From positions 1 through 64,000 of the forward strand of contig NZ_JBPZGY010000001.1 in NCBI RefSeq assembly GCF_051857535.1: a stretch of DNA of 64,000 nucleotides, written 5' to 3'. Below are positions 19,653 through 28,031 of this stretch, one piece after another. The position numbers were made by a program, and so were the translations under genes. Position 1 is the stretch's first letter, and every line of letters begins with the position of its first letter. Source of the DNA: Roseateles_B sp051857535 (GTDB lineage Bacteria > Pseudomonadota > Gammaproteobacteria > Burkholderiales > Burkholderiaceae_C). The notes beneath the pieces are model-generated. The model saw only the letters and a list, made by a program, of their open reading frames with translations, was not told the DNA's origin and did no database searches.

Positions 19653-20114
19653 TTAGAACAATTCAATGGACCCCGCGTCCATCTCGTCCTGCGTCACGGG
19701 GTTGGGACGCAAGGGCGCGATCTCGACGACGGTGGTGCCGTCCTCGTCATCGCCAAAGGTGTCGCGGGCCAACTGGTCTGCGCAGTTGCGCAAGCGCTGG
19801 CTCGTATGGGCGATCAATTGGGTGGCCATGTCCTGGAACTGCAGGGCGGTGATGGCGCCGGCGATGTCTTCCATGACGCGATGCAACTCGCTGCTGCCGT
19901 TTTCGTCGGCCTGCTCGGCCGCGCGGCGCAGCAGCCCATGCAGGATGCTGGAAGCACTGAAGAAATGGGTGGAGAGCGATTCGCCAGCATCATCCAGCAG
20001 GCGCTGCAGACGCTCCAGATCGTTGGTCACCGTCATCAGGTGATCCTGAAGTTCTGCCGCGGCCAGGAGGGGAAGCATTCCCGATTCCGGGGCGGAGGTT
20101 TCATTCATCAGCAT
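19653..20114 (-). CDS. CheZ-like protein, putative CheY phosphatase
   Basis: A 153-residue helical protein that heads the chemotaxis operon. Its core ALQFQDMATQLIAHTSQRL contains Asp95-x-x-x-Gln99, matching the spacing of the catalytic Asp and Gln of CheZ (DLTGQ in the bona fide CheZ of this window). Its C-terminus (QDEMDAGSIELF) is acidic then hydrophobic, like the CheY-binding tail of CheZ (SEVDDLLASLGF). It is shorter than CheZ (153 against 211 residues) and shares no obvious overall identity. From family knowledge, remote CheZ homologues use the same two residues; that it dephosphorylates the adjacent CheY-like protein is inference. The start at 20114 has GTGGAG upstream; a longer open frame to 20255 lacks support. 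Confidence 0.65.
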   Translation of the reverse strand: MLMNETSAPESGMLPLLAAAELQDHLMTVTNDLERLQRLLDDAGESLSTHFFSASSILHGLLRRAAEQADENGSSELHRVMEDIAGAITALQFQDMATQLIAHTSQRLRNCADQLARDTFGDDEDGTTVVEIAPLRPNPVTQDEMDAGSIELF

Positions 20115-20291
20115 CTTGGCTCCACGGGTTTTGTCTCTGCAGCAGCTGCCGTTCGCATCGAGCGAGGAATCCCCCGATCGACCATTCCGAGCCATGTGTT
20201 CATGACGCGATCTTCGGCATTTCTTGTGGCGATGTCGACAGGACTTGTTGTTCAAACTTGGGCTATTTCCATCCTTCGGCCAATAGTTCTC

Positions 20292-20317
20292 ATATTGGTC
20301 CTAGGGTTAACCCTTTA
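20292..20317 (-). promoter_or_regulatory. Candidate sigma-28-like promoter and palindrome upstream of the chemotaxis operon
   Basis: On the minus strand, TAAA is followed after 14 nt by ACCAATAT, a weak match to the GCCGATAA -10 of sigma-28 promoters (5 of 8). The spacer contains the perfect 12-bp palindrome AGGGTTAACCCT (20303-20314), which could be an operator. It lies about 180 bp upstream of the first operon gene, in a 288-bp divergent intergenic region. Confidence 0.3.
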
Positions 20318-20402
20318 TTTGGGGTTCTGACAGCGAGGGACTGTCGTTTTCCAGCAGGTCATTCCCGTGGGAGAGCGACCGGCCGTTGGCATACTCCCGC
20401 CC

Positions 20403-21557
20403 ATGTCCAAGCCCAGTCCCGAGCGTCAGCTGCGAGTTCTCCATGTCGAGGATTCCGAGCTGGACCATCACCTGATTGCCGTCGAGCTGGCCCGCGCCGG
20501 GTTGAAGGTCGAGTTGTGCCGTCTGGACAGCCTGGCGGCCGTCAATGCGGCGCTGGATGAGCGCTGGGACGCCATCATCTCGGACTTCAACCTGCCGGGC
20601 TTCTCGGGCCTCCAGGTGCTGGCCCTGCTCAAGGAGCGGCATCAGCTGCTGCCCTTCATCCTCGTGTCCGGCGAGATCGGCGAGGACACGGCGGTGGCTG
20701 CGATGAAGACCGGAGCCTCCGACTACCTGCTCAAGAACAACCTCACCCGTCTGGCGCCGGCCCTGCTGCATGCCATTGAGGCCAGCGAGTCCGAGCGGGC
20801 ACGCCTGGAGGCGGATCGGGCCCTGCGGCGCAGCAAGCAGCGACTGCACGAGCTGGCAGGCCATCTGCAGACCAGCATCGAGATGGAGCGCGCCGCCATC
20901 GCCCGGGAGATCCATGACGACGTCGGTGGCTCGCTGACCGCGCTGAAGTTCGACCTGGCCTGGCTGGCCCGGCATGTGAGCGAGCCGGCGGTCCAGCAGC
21001 GTGTGGCTTCAGCGCTGGAGACGGTCAGCCAGGCCATCGAGGCCAGTCAGCGCATCATGCACAACCTGCGGCCTGCCATCCTGGAGCAGGGACTGGTCGC
21101 TGCCCTTCAGTGGATGGCGGCGCGCTTTGAACGCCGCACCGGCATCCAGGTCAGCGTGCGGACACCGCAGGACCAGCCCCAGATGCCCAGCGGCGTGCCG
21201 CTGGTCGCCTACCGCTGCGCCCAGGAGGCGCTGACCAACGTCTCCAAGCATGCGCAGGCCACGCGGGTGGATATCGAGCTCAGCCTGGACGCTGGCGCCC
21301 TCACACTGGAGCTGCGTGACAATGGGCGCGGGATGACGCCGCAAGATCTGACCAAGGCGCGCAGTTTTGGCATCCGCGGCCTGCACGAGCGGGCCGCCAC
21401 GGTGGGCGGCTGGGTGGATCTCAGCAGCAGTGCCAGGGGCACCAGCCTCATCCTGACCATCCCGCTGGAGGCTGACGCGATCGTGGAGGCCCAGGAGAGC
21501 GACGAGGATGCTGAGGACGCCGCCGCGCACGACCCCTCGGTGTGGGGCAATCTATGA
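20403..21557 (+). CDS. Hybrid sensor: receiver domain plus NarL-type histidine kinase
   Basis: A 384-residue cytoplasmic protein with the domains in the order receiver then kinase. The N-terminal receiver (residues 10-125) has the acidic pair in HVEDSE, phosphoacceptor Asp61 (ISDFNLPG) and Lys in YLLKNN. A coiled coil follows, then a HisKA_3 dimerisation domain with His171 in AREIHDDVGGSLTALKFDLAWL. The HATPase_c domain contains CAQEALTNVSKHAQA (N box) and LELRDNGRGM (G box). No TM segment or other sensor domain is seen, so the input is probably phosphorylation of its own receiver. The stop codon overlaps the next start (ATGA), indicating translational coupling to the LuxR-type regulator. Confidence 0.93.
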   Translation: MSKPSPERQLRVLHVEDSELDHHLIAVELARAGLKVELCRLDSLAAVNAALDERWDAIISDFNLPGFSGLQVLALLKERHQLLPFILVSGEIGEDTAVAAMKTGASDYLLKNNLTRLAPALLHAIEASESERARLEADRALRRSKQRLHELAGHLQTSIEMERAAIAREIHDDVGGSLTALKFDLAWLARHVSEPAVQQRVASALETVSQAIEASQRIMHNLRPAILEQGLVAALQWMAARFERRTGIQVSVRTPQDQPQMPSGVPLVAYRCAQEALTNVSKHAQATRVDIELSLDAGALTLELRDNGRGMTPQDLTKARSFGIRGLHERAATVGGWVDLSSSARGTSLILTIPLEADAIVEAQESDEDAEDAAAHDPSVWGNL

Positions 21558-22201
21558 TCAAAGTGATTCTCTGTGACGACCACGCCCTGATCCGCCGCGG
21601 GATCCGGGACACGCTGGCGGATGCATCCGACATCGAGGTCGTCGGTGAAGCCGGGGATTACGGCGAGCTGCGCACCCTGCTGCGCGGCCTGGGGGATCCG
21701 CCCGCCTGCGACGTCCTGGTGCTGGACATCAACATGCCGGGTCGCAGCGGCCTGGATGTGCTGCATGTGCTGAAGGACGAAGGCAGCACCTTGCGGGTGC
21801 TGATCGTCTCCATGTACCCGGAAGACCAGTACGCCATCCGTGCCCTGCGTGCAGGGGCCTTCGGCTACGTCAACAAGGGTGGCGATACTCAGCAGCTGGT
21901 GCAGGCGGTACGGACCGTGGCGCAGGGACGGAAATACGTCACGCCCGAGATCGCGCAGATGCTGGTGGAAAGCCTCACGGCGCCTGTCACCGAGCAGGCC
22001 CATCAGAAGCTGTCCGATCGCGAGTTGCAGACGCTCGTGATGATTGCGTCAGGCAAACGCCTCTCCGATATTGCGGAGGAATTGACATTGAGCCCCAAGA
22101 CGGTGAGCGTTTATCGCGCCCGGGTGCTGGAAAAGCTTGGGCTCAGCAACAATTCGGAACTGACCGTCTACGCCATCCGCAACGGCCTGGTCGCCAACTG
22201 A
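21554..22201 (+). CDS. LuxR/NarL-family response regulator
   Basis: A 215-residue regulator. The receiver has CDDHALIRRG at the N-terminus and phosphoacceptor Asp58 (LVLDINMPGRSG). The C-terminal LuxR helix-turn-helix is LSDRELQTLVMIASGK then LSPKTVSVYRARVLEKLGL. It starts inside the last codons of the upstream kinase gene (ATGA overlap), so the two form a cognate NarX/NarL-like pair. Likely targets cannot be read from sequence; the divergent chemotaxis operon and the downstream cyclase are obvious candidates. The next gene begins about 50 bp downstream on the same strand. Confidence 0.95.
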   Translation: MIKVILCDDHALIRRGIRDTLADASDIEVVGEAGDYGELRTLLRGLGDPPACDVLVLDINMPGRSGLDVLHVLKDEGSTLRVLIVSMYPEDQYAIRALRAGAFGYVNKGGDTQQLVQAVRTVAQGRKYVTPEIAQMLVESLTAPVTEQAHQKLSDRELQTLVMIASGKRLSDIAEELTLSPKTVSVYRARVLEKLGLSNNSELTVYAIRNGLVAN

Positions 22202-22249
22202 CGCAGGGGCAGCAGCCAGGCGTTGCGGCTTCCGCGCTGGCCCACCTGC

Positions 22250-23590
22250 ATGCAAGCCAAGTCCAAGCTTTCCTCGATGCCTGCCGGCGATGCCTCGCGC
22301 GATGCGCCGGCGTCGCGGCATTCCGCATCCCTGGTGGCACGCCTGACGCGATGGAACCTGGCGGTGCTGGTGTCCACGCTGCTGCTGTGCTTTGGTCTGA
22401 TCGCAACCGCCGGCTGGTTCTCTGCGCAGGAGCGGCAGGCGCGGCTGTCGCATGCCAGCGCCCAGGTGTTGGCCAACAGCCTGGCGCCCATGCTGGTGTT
22501 CGAGGACCGTGATTCGGCGCTTGCGGAGCTGCAGTCCTTCATCCGCAGGGATGATGTACTGGAACTGCAGCTGCTGCTGGCCAATGGCAAGCTCTTCGCC
22601 GCCTGGGAAGCGCCGGGACAGCATTCGGATTTGCTGGTCAGCCAGGCCATCCAGGTGAGCGAGGCCAGGCATGAGGCCGACGCCCAGCAACTGCGCGTCT
22701 GGATTCCGGTGCAGCTGCGTGGCGAGCGGGTTGGGGTGCTGTACCTCCGTGAAAGCCTGCAGGCCCTGCGGCAGCAGCTGCAGCAGGCCATCATCGTGGC
22801 GGCCCTCATGATGGCGGTGGCCATCCTGGTGGCCTTCCACGCCTTGCGCTACGTGCAGCGCCGCGCGCTGTGGCCACTGGTGGAGCTGTCCAGGCTGGCA
22901 GAGCAGGTCGCAGCCGACCAGAACTACGGCCGGCGGGCGCGTGTGCATCACCCCGACGAGGTCGGGCGTCTCACGGAACGCTTCAACCAGCTCCTGCGCC
23001 GTGCCGAAGCCTGGCAGGCTGAGCTGAACCGCCAGCTTCGCGAGGAACAGGCCGCCGGGCAGCAGTACCAGCGCCTGGCGCATGAAGACGCCCTGACCAA
23101 GCTGCCCAACCGGCTCTACTTCCAGTCCGCCCTTCAGCATGCGCTGGCGCACAGCCGCGAGCATGGGGAGAGCCTGTCCCTGATGTTCATCGATCTGGAC
23201 AACTTCAAGCTGGTCAATGATGGCCATGGGCACGAGGCCGGCGACGTGGTGCTGTCCGAGGTGTCACGTCGCATGAGCTCGGTGCTGCGCAGCAGCGACG
23301 TCCTGTGCCGCCTGGGCGGCGACGAATTCGCCCTGATCCTGCCTGGCCTGGGGCCCCAGGGCGTGGTGACGACCTTGGCCCAGCGGGTCATCGCCGTGGT
23401 GAGGGACCCCATCCTGATCAAGGGGCAGCCCGTGCAGGTGGGGGCCACCATCGGTGTGGCCAGCTTCCCCGATGATGCCGTCGACGATGCCGGTCTGCTG
23501 GGCCAGGCTGACGCCGCCATGTACGCGGCCAAGCGGGCAGGGAAGAACACATATCGACAGGCCGGCAAGGTGAACCGTCATGGCGCATGA
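22250..23590 (+). CDS. Membrane diguanylate cyclase (CHASE8-like, HAMP, GGDEF; YfiN-like)
   Basis: A protein of about 446 residues. TM1 is near residues 35-57. A periplasmic domain of about 110 residues contains ANSLAPMLVFEDRDSALAEL, the type of segment found in CHASE8/YfiN sensors. TM2 is near 180-202, then HAMP and a GGDEF domain with intact GGDEF at 356-360. The product-inhibition I-site RSSD (347-350) lies exactly five residues before it. It should make c-di-GMP from two GTP. YfiN is repressed by the periplasmic protein YfiR, and a YfiR-like gene lies two genes downstream. The start at 22250 is tentative: a TTG at 22223 or the ATG at 22277 is possible. The 3' end overlaps the TonB receptor gene by 11 bp. 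Confidence 0.9.
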   Translation: MQAKSKLSSMPAGDASRDAPASRHSASLVARLTRWNLAVLVSTLLLCFGLIATAGWFSAQERQARLSHASAQVLANSLAPMLVFEDRDSALAELQSFIRRDDVLELQLLLANGKLFAAWEAPGQHSDLLVSQAIQVSEARHEADAQQLRVWIPVQLRGERVGVLYLRESLQALRQQLQQAIIVAALMMAVAILVAFHALRYVQRRALWPLVELSRLAEQVAADQNYGRRARVHHPDEVGRLTERFNQLLRRAEAWQAELNRQLREEQAAGQQYQRLAHEDALTKLPNRLYFQSALQHALAHSREHGESLSLMFIDLDNFKLVNDGHGHEAGDVVLSEVSRRMSSVLRSSDVLCRLGGDEFALILPGLGPQGVVTTLAQRVIAVVRDPILIKGQPVQVGATIGVASFPDDAVDDAGLLGQADAAMYAAKRAGKNTYRQAGKVNRHGA

Positions 23591-25619
23591 GCTCTCCATA
23601 TCCTGCAAGGCGGCGGCCGCCGCCGCCGTGCTGCCGCGGTGCGCAGGACTGCTTGGCGTGCTGTACCTGGCCCTCGGGCTTGGCACCGCCCTGCAGGTCG
23701 GCGCTGCCGAGCCCCCTCAGGCGCAGGAGCCGCCCAGCCTGGAAGAGCTGCTCAAGCAGGGCCTGACGGTGCTGCCCAAGTCCGTGCAGGTGTCGACAGC
23801 CTCGCGCTTTGCACAGACCGCGGAGACCTCGGCGCTGACCTATGTGCTGACCGAGCAGGACATTCGCGGCCTGGGCCTGCGCAGCCTGCGCGATGTGCTG
23901 GACGCATTGCCGGGCCTCTACATCACCAGCAACTCCAACTTCAGCTTTGTTGGTGCGCGTGGCCTTGGGCGGCCTGGGGACTTCAACTCCCGCGTGCTGT
24001 TGATGATCGATGGCGTGCGGGTCAACGAGAACACCACGGATGCCGCCCTCATCGGCCCGGAGTTCTACCTTGACGTGCAATGGATAGAGCGCGTGGAGTT
24101 CACGCCCGGGCCAGGCTCAGCGGTGTATGGCAACAACGCGTTCCTGGGCGTGATCAACGTGATCCCCAAGCGGGCCGACAAGCTGCAGGGCTGGCGTGCC
24201 GGCCTGATGGTCGACAGCACCCAGCGTCGTGAACTCCAGCTGAGCTGGGCCATCCGCGGCAGCGAAGGCCAGGAGGCCATGCTGGGGTTGGCGCTGGCAG
24301 AGCAGGCGCGCGTGCCCCTGGCTTTTGAGGTTCCTCCAGCGTTGTTCGACGCCATCCAGTCGCTGCACACCGAGCGCGTGCAGAGGGCCTTCGGCACCTA
24401 CAGCCACCGGGGCCTGTCCATCCGTGGTGGCCATTCCGAGCGCACGCTGGGCAGTGCCGTCTGGCTGGACGGTAGGGACCAGGGCCGAGGCCTGGTCAAG
24501 CGCGAGGCCTACTATCGCAACAGCATGCTCGCGCTGAGCCAGGAGTTCAGCCTGGGCCCCAGCACCGACCTGACACTGGACATCTCCGGCAAGAGGACAC
24601 GGGTCGAAGGCCGCCGGCCCTACCTCGACGAGGACGGCCAGCGCCAGGTCTGGCGGACAGTGAATGACGGCCGCTGGGTGAATGCCGGCGTGCGGCTGGG
24701 CTTTTCCCAGTGGCCGGGCCATCGCCTCATGCTTGGCTGGGACACGCAGCAGGACTACGTTCAGCAGATCTACCTGGGCCCCTGGGGGCAGGTGCCCTAT
24801 CTCCACTTCCTCGCCAGCGGCCGCGGCAATGGCCTGTTCGTGCAGGATGACTGGGACCTGGGGCAGGGCCACCATCTGTCCCTGGGACTGCGGCGAGATC
24901 GGGATGACCGTGTCGACGGTGTCCAGCTCAATCCCAGGCTGGCCTGGACCTGGCAGATCGATGCCGACCGCCGGCTCCGGCTGGTGCACGGCAGTGCTTA
25001 CCGCGTGGCCAACCTGATGGAGTTCGCGCAGAACTATTTCGTCGAGGCACCCCAGTGGCTGCCGTCCGAGGAACGGGTCAGGTCCCAGGAGCTGGTGTAC
25101 GAACACAGCTTCTCGCGACAGACGCAGCTGCGCCTGTCGCTGTTCCGTTCTTCCTTTCGAGGCCTGATCGGGCTGAGCGAGGCCCTGGCTTACGAGAACG
25201 AAGGGCAGATGAAGTCTCTGGGCCTGGACCTCGGCCTGGAGCAACGCTGGTCCGATGGCAGCCGCCTGCAGGCCTCCGTGACAGCCCAACACCTGCGCGA
25301 TGCCCAGGGGCGGGTCCCTGACAACTCTCCGGGCTATCTGCTCAAGCTGCAGTACCAGCGCCCCCTGAATGCCCGCTGGACCCTGGGCTGGCAGACGCAG
25401 GCCATGGGCGCGCGCCATGTGGCCTCGGTGCGCCTGGCCCCCGTGATGGTGAACCACCTGCATCTGACCGCACGCTGGCCCGAGGGCTGGACCCTGGGCC
25501 TGGGTGTTCGCAACCTCGGGCAGAAGGACTACGGCGACATTCCCGAGCCTGGCAGCGGCCTGGCTCGAGCGCCCGGACGGACCGTGTTCGTGCAGCTGAC
25601 CTCGGCGTGGGGGTCCTGA
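23580..25619 (+). CDS. TonB-dependent outer-membrane receptor
   Basis: A 679-residue protein with a hydrophobic N-terminal segment (about residues 20-42, probable signal peptide ending near VGAAEPP). The plug domain includes ALTYVLTEQDIRGLGLRSLRDVLDALPG, RVLLMIDGVRVNE and PGPGSAVYGNNAFLGVINVIPK. A C-terminal 22-strand-type barrel region ends in GRTVFVQLTSAW. No N-terminal secretin/STN domain is visible, so it is not of the FecA signalling class. The ligand is unknown. It overlaps the upstream cyclase gene and the downstream YfiR-like gene, so the three are very likely co-translated. This suggests a role in sensing or uptake linked to c-di-GMP rather than plain siderophore transport. Confidence 0.93.
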   Translation: MAHELSISCKAAAAAAVLPRCAGLLGVLYLALGLGTALQVGAAEPPQAQEPPSLEELLKQGLTVLPKSVQVSTASRFAQTAETSALTYVLTEQDIRGLGLRSLRDVLDALPGLYITSNSNFSFVGARGLGRPGDFNSRVLLMIDGVRVNENTTDAALIGPEFYLDVQWIERVEFTPGPGSAVYGNNAFLGVINVIPKRADKLQGWRAGLMVDSTQRRELQLSWAIRGSEGQEAMLGLALAEQARVPLAFEVPPALFDAIQSLHTERVQRAFGTYSHRGLSIRGGHSERTLGSAVWLDGRDQGRGLVKREAYYRNSMLALSQEFSLGPSTDLTLDISGKRTRVEGRRPYLDEDGQRQVWRTVNDGRWVNAGVRLGFSQWPGHRLMLGWDTQQDYVQQIYLGPWGQVPYLHFLASGRGNGLFVQDDWDLGQGHHLSLGLRRDRDDRVDGVQLNPRLAWTWQIDADRRLRLVHGSAYRVANLMEFAQNYFVEAPQWLPSEERVRSQELVYEHSFSRQTQLRLSLFRSSFRGLIGLSEALAYENEGQMKSLGLDLGLEQRWSDGSRLQASVTAQHLRDAQGRVPDNSPGYLLKLQYQRPLNARWTLGWQTQAMGARHVASVRLAPVMVNHLHLTARWPEGWTLGLGVRNLGQKDYGDIPEPGSGLARAPGRTVFVQLTSAWGS

Positions 25620-26146
25620 TGCGGCGCATACTCCGCCTGGCGCTGCCTGCGCTTGCATGCTGCCTGCCCGCAGGTGCAGGGGCAGCGGGTGCTGCGCAGG
25701 TCTCGGAAGAGGCTGCGCTCAAGGCCGCCTTTGTCTATCGCTTTGCCCAGTTCACCCAGTGGCCGCCCCCGCCCGTGAAGGACTTCACCTACTGCCTGGC
25801 CGGTTCCCCCGAGATGGGGGACGCCCTGCGCGGCCTGGCCGCGCGCCAGCATGAGTTTCCTCAGGTGCGCTTCATGATGCTGACGCAGGCGAGTCAGGCG
25901 GCCGGCTGCCAGTTGCTGGTGCTGAGCCTGCTGGATCGCCAGGAGATGCTGCGCTGGCAGCAGGCCCTGTCTGACGCACCGGTGCTGATCGTCGGGGATT
26001 CGCCCGAGGCCTTGCGCAGCGGGGCTGTCATTGCGCTGGCGCAGGAGCCCAACGGGCTGACCTTCCGCATCAACAACACCGAAGCCAAGCGCCGGGGCCT
26101 GATCCTGAGTTCCCAGGTTCTGAAGCTGGCTCGCGAGGTGCGCTGA
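25619..26146 (+). CDS. YfiR-family (DUF4154) periplasmic protein
   Basis: A 175-residue protein with an N-terminal signal peptide (LRLALPALACCLPAGAGA) and the DUF4154 opening EEAALKAAFVYRFAQFTQWP. Downstream are Cys-containing strands (FTYCLAGSPEMGDAL and AAGCQLLVLS) and a C-terminal NGLTFRINNTEAKRRGLILSSQVLKLA. In Pseudomonas YfiR is a redox-responsive periplasmic repressor of the YfiN cyclase; that this copy represses the cyclase at 22250 is inference from gene order. The ATG overlaps the preceding stop (TGATG). No OmpA-like yfiB is present; the TonB receptor seems to take the outer-membrane position. Confidence 0.88.
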   Translation: MRRILRLALPALACCLPAGAGAAGAAQVSEEAALKAAFVYRFAQFTQWPPPPVKDFTYCLAGSPEMGDALRGLAARQHEFPQVRFMMLTQASQAAGCQLLVLSLLDRQEMLRWQQALSDAPVLIVGDSPEALRSGAVIALAQEPNGLTFRINNTEAKRRGLILSSQVLKLAREVR

Positions 26147-26188
26147 GGCACCGGTTGAGGCGCGTGGGGTCAGGTCTTGCCCAGCGGC

Positions 26189-26953
26189 TCAGGAGAACGC
26201 CGCCAGCATGCGCTCCAGCACGATCTGGAACGGCCCCTGCATCAGCGGCAGCGTGGCCACCATGCCGACGAGGCCGATGCTCACCGTCAGCGGAAAGCCC
26301 ACCGAGAACACGCCGATCTGCGGCGCCACCCGCGAGATCACGCCCAACACCAAGTTGACGAACATCAGCATGGTGATCAGGGGCAGCGCGATCCAGAAGC
26401 CCATGCGGAAGATCTCGCCCCCCCAGACCTGAGGCTGCGCCAGGCGCAGAAACTCGAAGGGCGACTGTCCTATCGGAAAGGCCTGGAAGCTCTGCGCCAG
26501 GGCCTGGATCAGCAGCAGATGGCCGTTCACCGCGATGAAGAGGAAGGCCACCATGGAGCCGAAGAATCGGGAGGTCGAGGTGCCCTGGCTGCCGGTGGCA
26601 GGGTCGAAGAAGCCCGCAAAGTTCAGCCCCATCTGAAGGCCGATGACTTCGCCCGCAAACTCCAGCGCCGCAAACACCAGGCGCACAGCGAAACCCATGG
26701 AAAGGCCAATGAGCAACTGCTGGGCCAGCAAGAGCAGCAGCAGGGGCAGGGAGTCCAGCGGCGTCGCCGGCATGGGGGGCAGCGAGGGCTGGGCTGCCAC
26801 TGAGATCACCAGCGCCAGCCCGATGCGCAGACGCATGGGCATGGCGCGCTGGCTGAACACCGGCATCCCGGCGAAGAGGGCCAGCGTTCGGAAGAAGGGC
26901 CACAGCAGCGGCGTGAGCCAGGCCAGCAGCTGTTCTTCGGTGAAGCTGATCAT
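26189..26953 (-). CDS. fliR: Flagellar type III export protein FliR
   Basis: A 254-residue inner-membrane component of the flagellar export gate with about six TM helices (LLWPFFRTLALFAGMPVFSQ at the N-terminus, LALVISVAAQPSLPP, LLLLLLAQQLLIGLSMGFAVRLVFAALEFAGE). FliR forms the FliP5-Q4-R1 pore complex inside the MS ring. It is the last gene of the fliLMNOPQR operon, 15 bp after fliQ, and converges with the YfiR-like gene. No clear terminator is seen between them. Confidence 0.97.
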   Translation of the reverse strand: MISFTEEQLLAWLTPLLWPFFRTLALFAGMPVFSQRAMPMRLRIGLALVISVAAQPSLPPMPATPLDSLPLLLLLLAQQLLIGLSMGFAVRLVFAALEFAGEVIGLQMGLNFAGFFDPATGSQGTSTSRFFGSMVAFLFIAVNGHLLLIQALAQSFQAFPIGQSPFEFLRLAQPQVWGGEIFRMGFWIALPLITMLMFVNLVLGVISRVAPQIGVFSVGFPLTVSIGLVGMVATLPLMQGPFQIVLERMLAAFS

Positions 26954-26968
26954 GGGCTCGCCGCGGGC

Positions 26969-27238
26969 TCAGCCGACGACCTGGGGAATGGTCTGCAGGG
27001 TGCGCTGGATGTACTCGACCAGGGTGGTCATCATCCACGGCCCGGTGATGGCCAGCACCAACACGGCGGCGACGACCTTGGGCACGAAGCTCAGCGTGGC
27101 CTCGTTGATCTGCGTGGCGGCCTGGAACACGCTCACCAGCACCCCCACCGCCAGCACGGTCAGCAGCACGGGTGCGGCCACCAGCATCAGCATGTAGAGG
27201 CCCTGCTGGCCGAAGGTGAAGACTTGTTGGGCGTCCAT
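26969..27238 (-). CDS. fliQ: Flagellar type III export protein FliQ
   Basis: An 89-residue protein with two TM helices (LYMLMLVAAPVLLTVLAVGVLVSVF and PKVVAAVLVLAITGPWMMTTLVEY) and the family motif QAATQINEATLSFVPK between them, as expected for FliQ of the export gate. The start at 27238 (MDAQQVFTFG) matches family length; eight upstream codons overlap the end of fliP and are not needed. It lies between fliP and fliR. Confidence 0.97.
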   Translation of the reverse strand: MDAQQVFTFGQQGLYMLMLVAAPVLLTVLAVGVLVSVFQAATQINEATLSFVPKVVAAVLVLAITGPWMMTTLVEYIQRTLQTIPQVVG

Positions 27239-27251
27239 GAGGGCACTCAGT

Positions 27252-28031
27252 TCATGTTGCAAAGGAGGCGGCGAGCGAGCCGAGCAGCAGGTTCCAGCCG
27301 TCAGCCAGCACGAAGAGCATCAGCTTGAAGGGCAGGGACACGAGCACCGGCGACAGCATCATCATGCCCAGGCTCATCAGCACACTGCTGACGATCATGT
27401 CGATGACCAGAAAGGGGATGAAGATCAGGAAGGCGATCTGGAAGGCCGACTTCAGCTCGCTGGTCACGAAAGCCGGCACCAGCACGCGAAAGGGAACAGC
27501 CTCAGGCTTGACGTCCCCTTCCAGCTTGGCCAGGCGGCTGAACAGTGCCACATCGGCCTGACGGGTCTGCTTGAGCATGAAGCCGCGCATGGGCACCTCG
27601 GCCCGCTTGAGGGCCTCGTCAAAGCCGATCTGGCCGGCTGAATAGGGCTGCCAGGCCTCGCTGTAGACCTTGTCCAGGGTCGGGCTCATCACGAAGAAGG
27701 TGAGGAATAGCGAGAGCCCGATGATGACCTGGTTGGGCGGTGCGGCCTGGGTGCCCAGGGCCTGGCGCATCAGGGAGAGCACGATGACGATACGCGTGAA
27801 GCCCGTCATCATCAGCAGCACGGCAGGCAGGAAGCCCAGGGCCGTGAAGAAGAGCAGGGTCTGGATGGGTACTGAGTAGCTGCCGCCGGCACCCTGGCCG
27901 ATCAGCAGGGGCAGGCTGGCTGGTGGCGGATTGCCCTGCTGGGCCAGGGCCGTGCCGCCGAGCGCGAGCAGCGCCAGCATGGCGATGGCACGGGCGGCCG
28001 TACGCAGATGGGTGAGGGGCTCACTGCGCAT
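27252..28031 (-). CDS. fliP: Flagellar type III export protein FliP
   Basis: A 259-residue export-gate subunit with an N-terminal signal sequence (AIAMLALLALGGTALAQ) as in other cleavable FliP proteins. Conserved segments are LLFFTALGFLPAVLLMMTGFTRIVIVLSLMRQALGTQ, PPNQVIIGLSLFLTFFVM and the C-terminal IPFLVIDMIVSSVLMSLGMMMLSP. The start at 28031 lies 11 bp inside fliO, so translation is likely coupled. Part of fliLMNOPQR. Confidence 0.98.
   Translation of the reverse strand: MRSEPLTHLRTAARAIAMLALLALGGTALAQQGNPPPASLPLLIGQGAGGSYSVPIQTLLFFTALGFLPAVLLMMTGFTRIVIVLSLMRQALGTQAAPPNQVIIGLSLFLTFFVMSPTLDKVYSEAWQPYSAGQIGFDEALKRAEVPMRGFMLKQTRQADVALFSRLAKLEGDVKPEAVPFRVLVPAFVTSELKSAFQIAFLIFIPFLVIDMIVSSVLMSLGMMMLSPVLVSLPFKLMLFVLADGWNLLLGSLAASFAT

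Noticed and set aside
20115..20255. 47-residue N-terminal extension of the CheZ-like protein
   Set aside because: The residues are Arg/His/Cys-rich and unlike the rest. A ribosome site fits the ATG at 20114.
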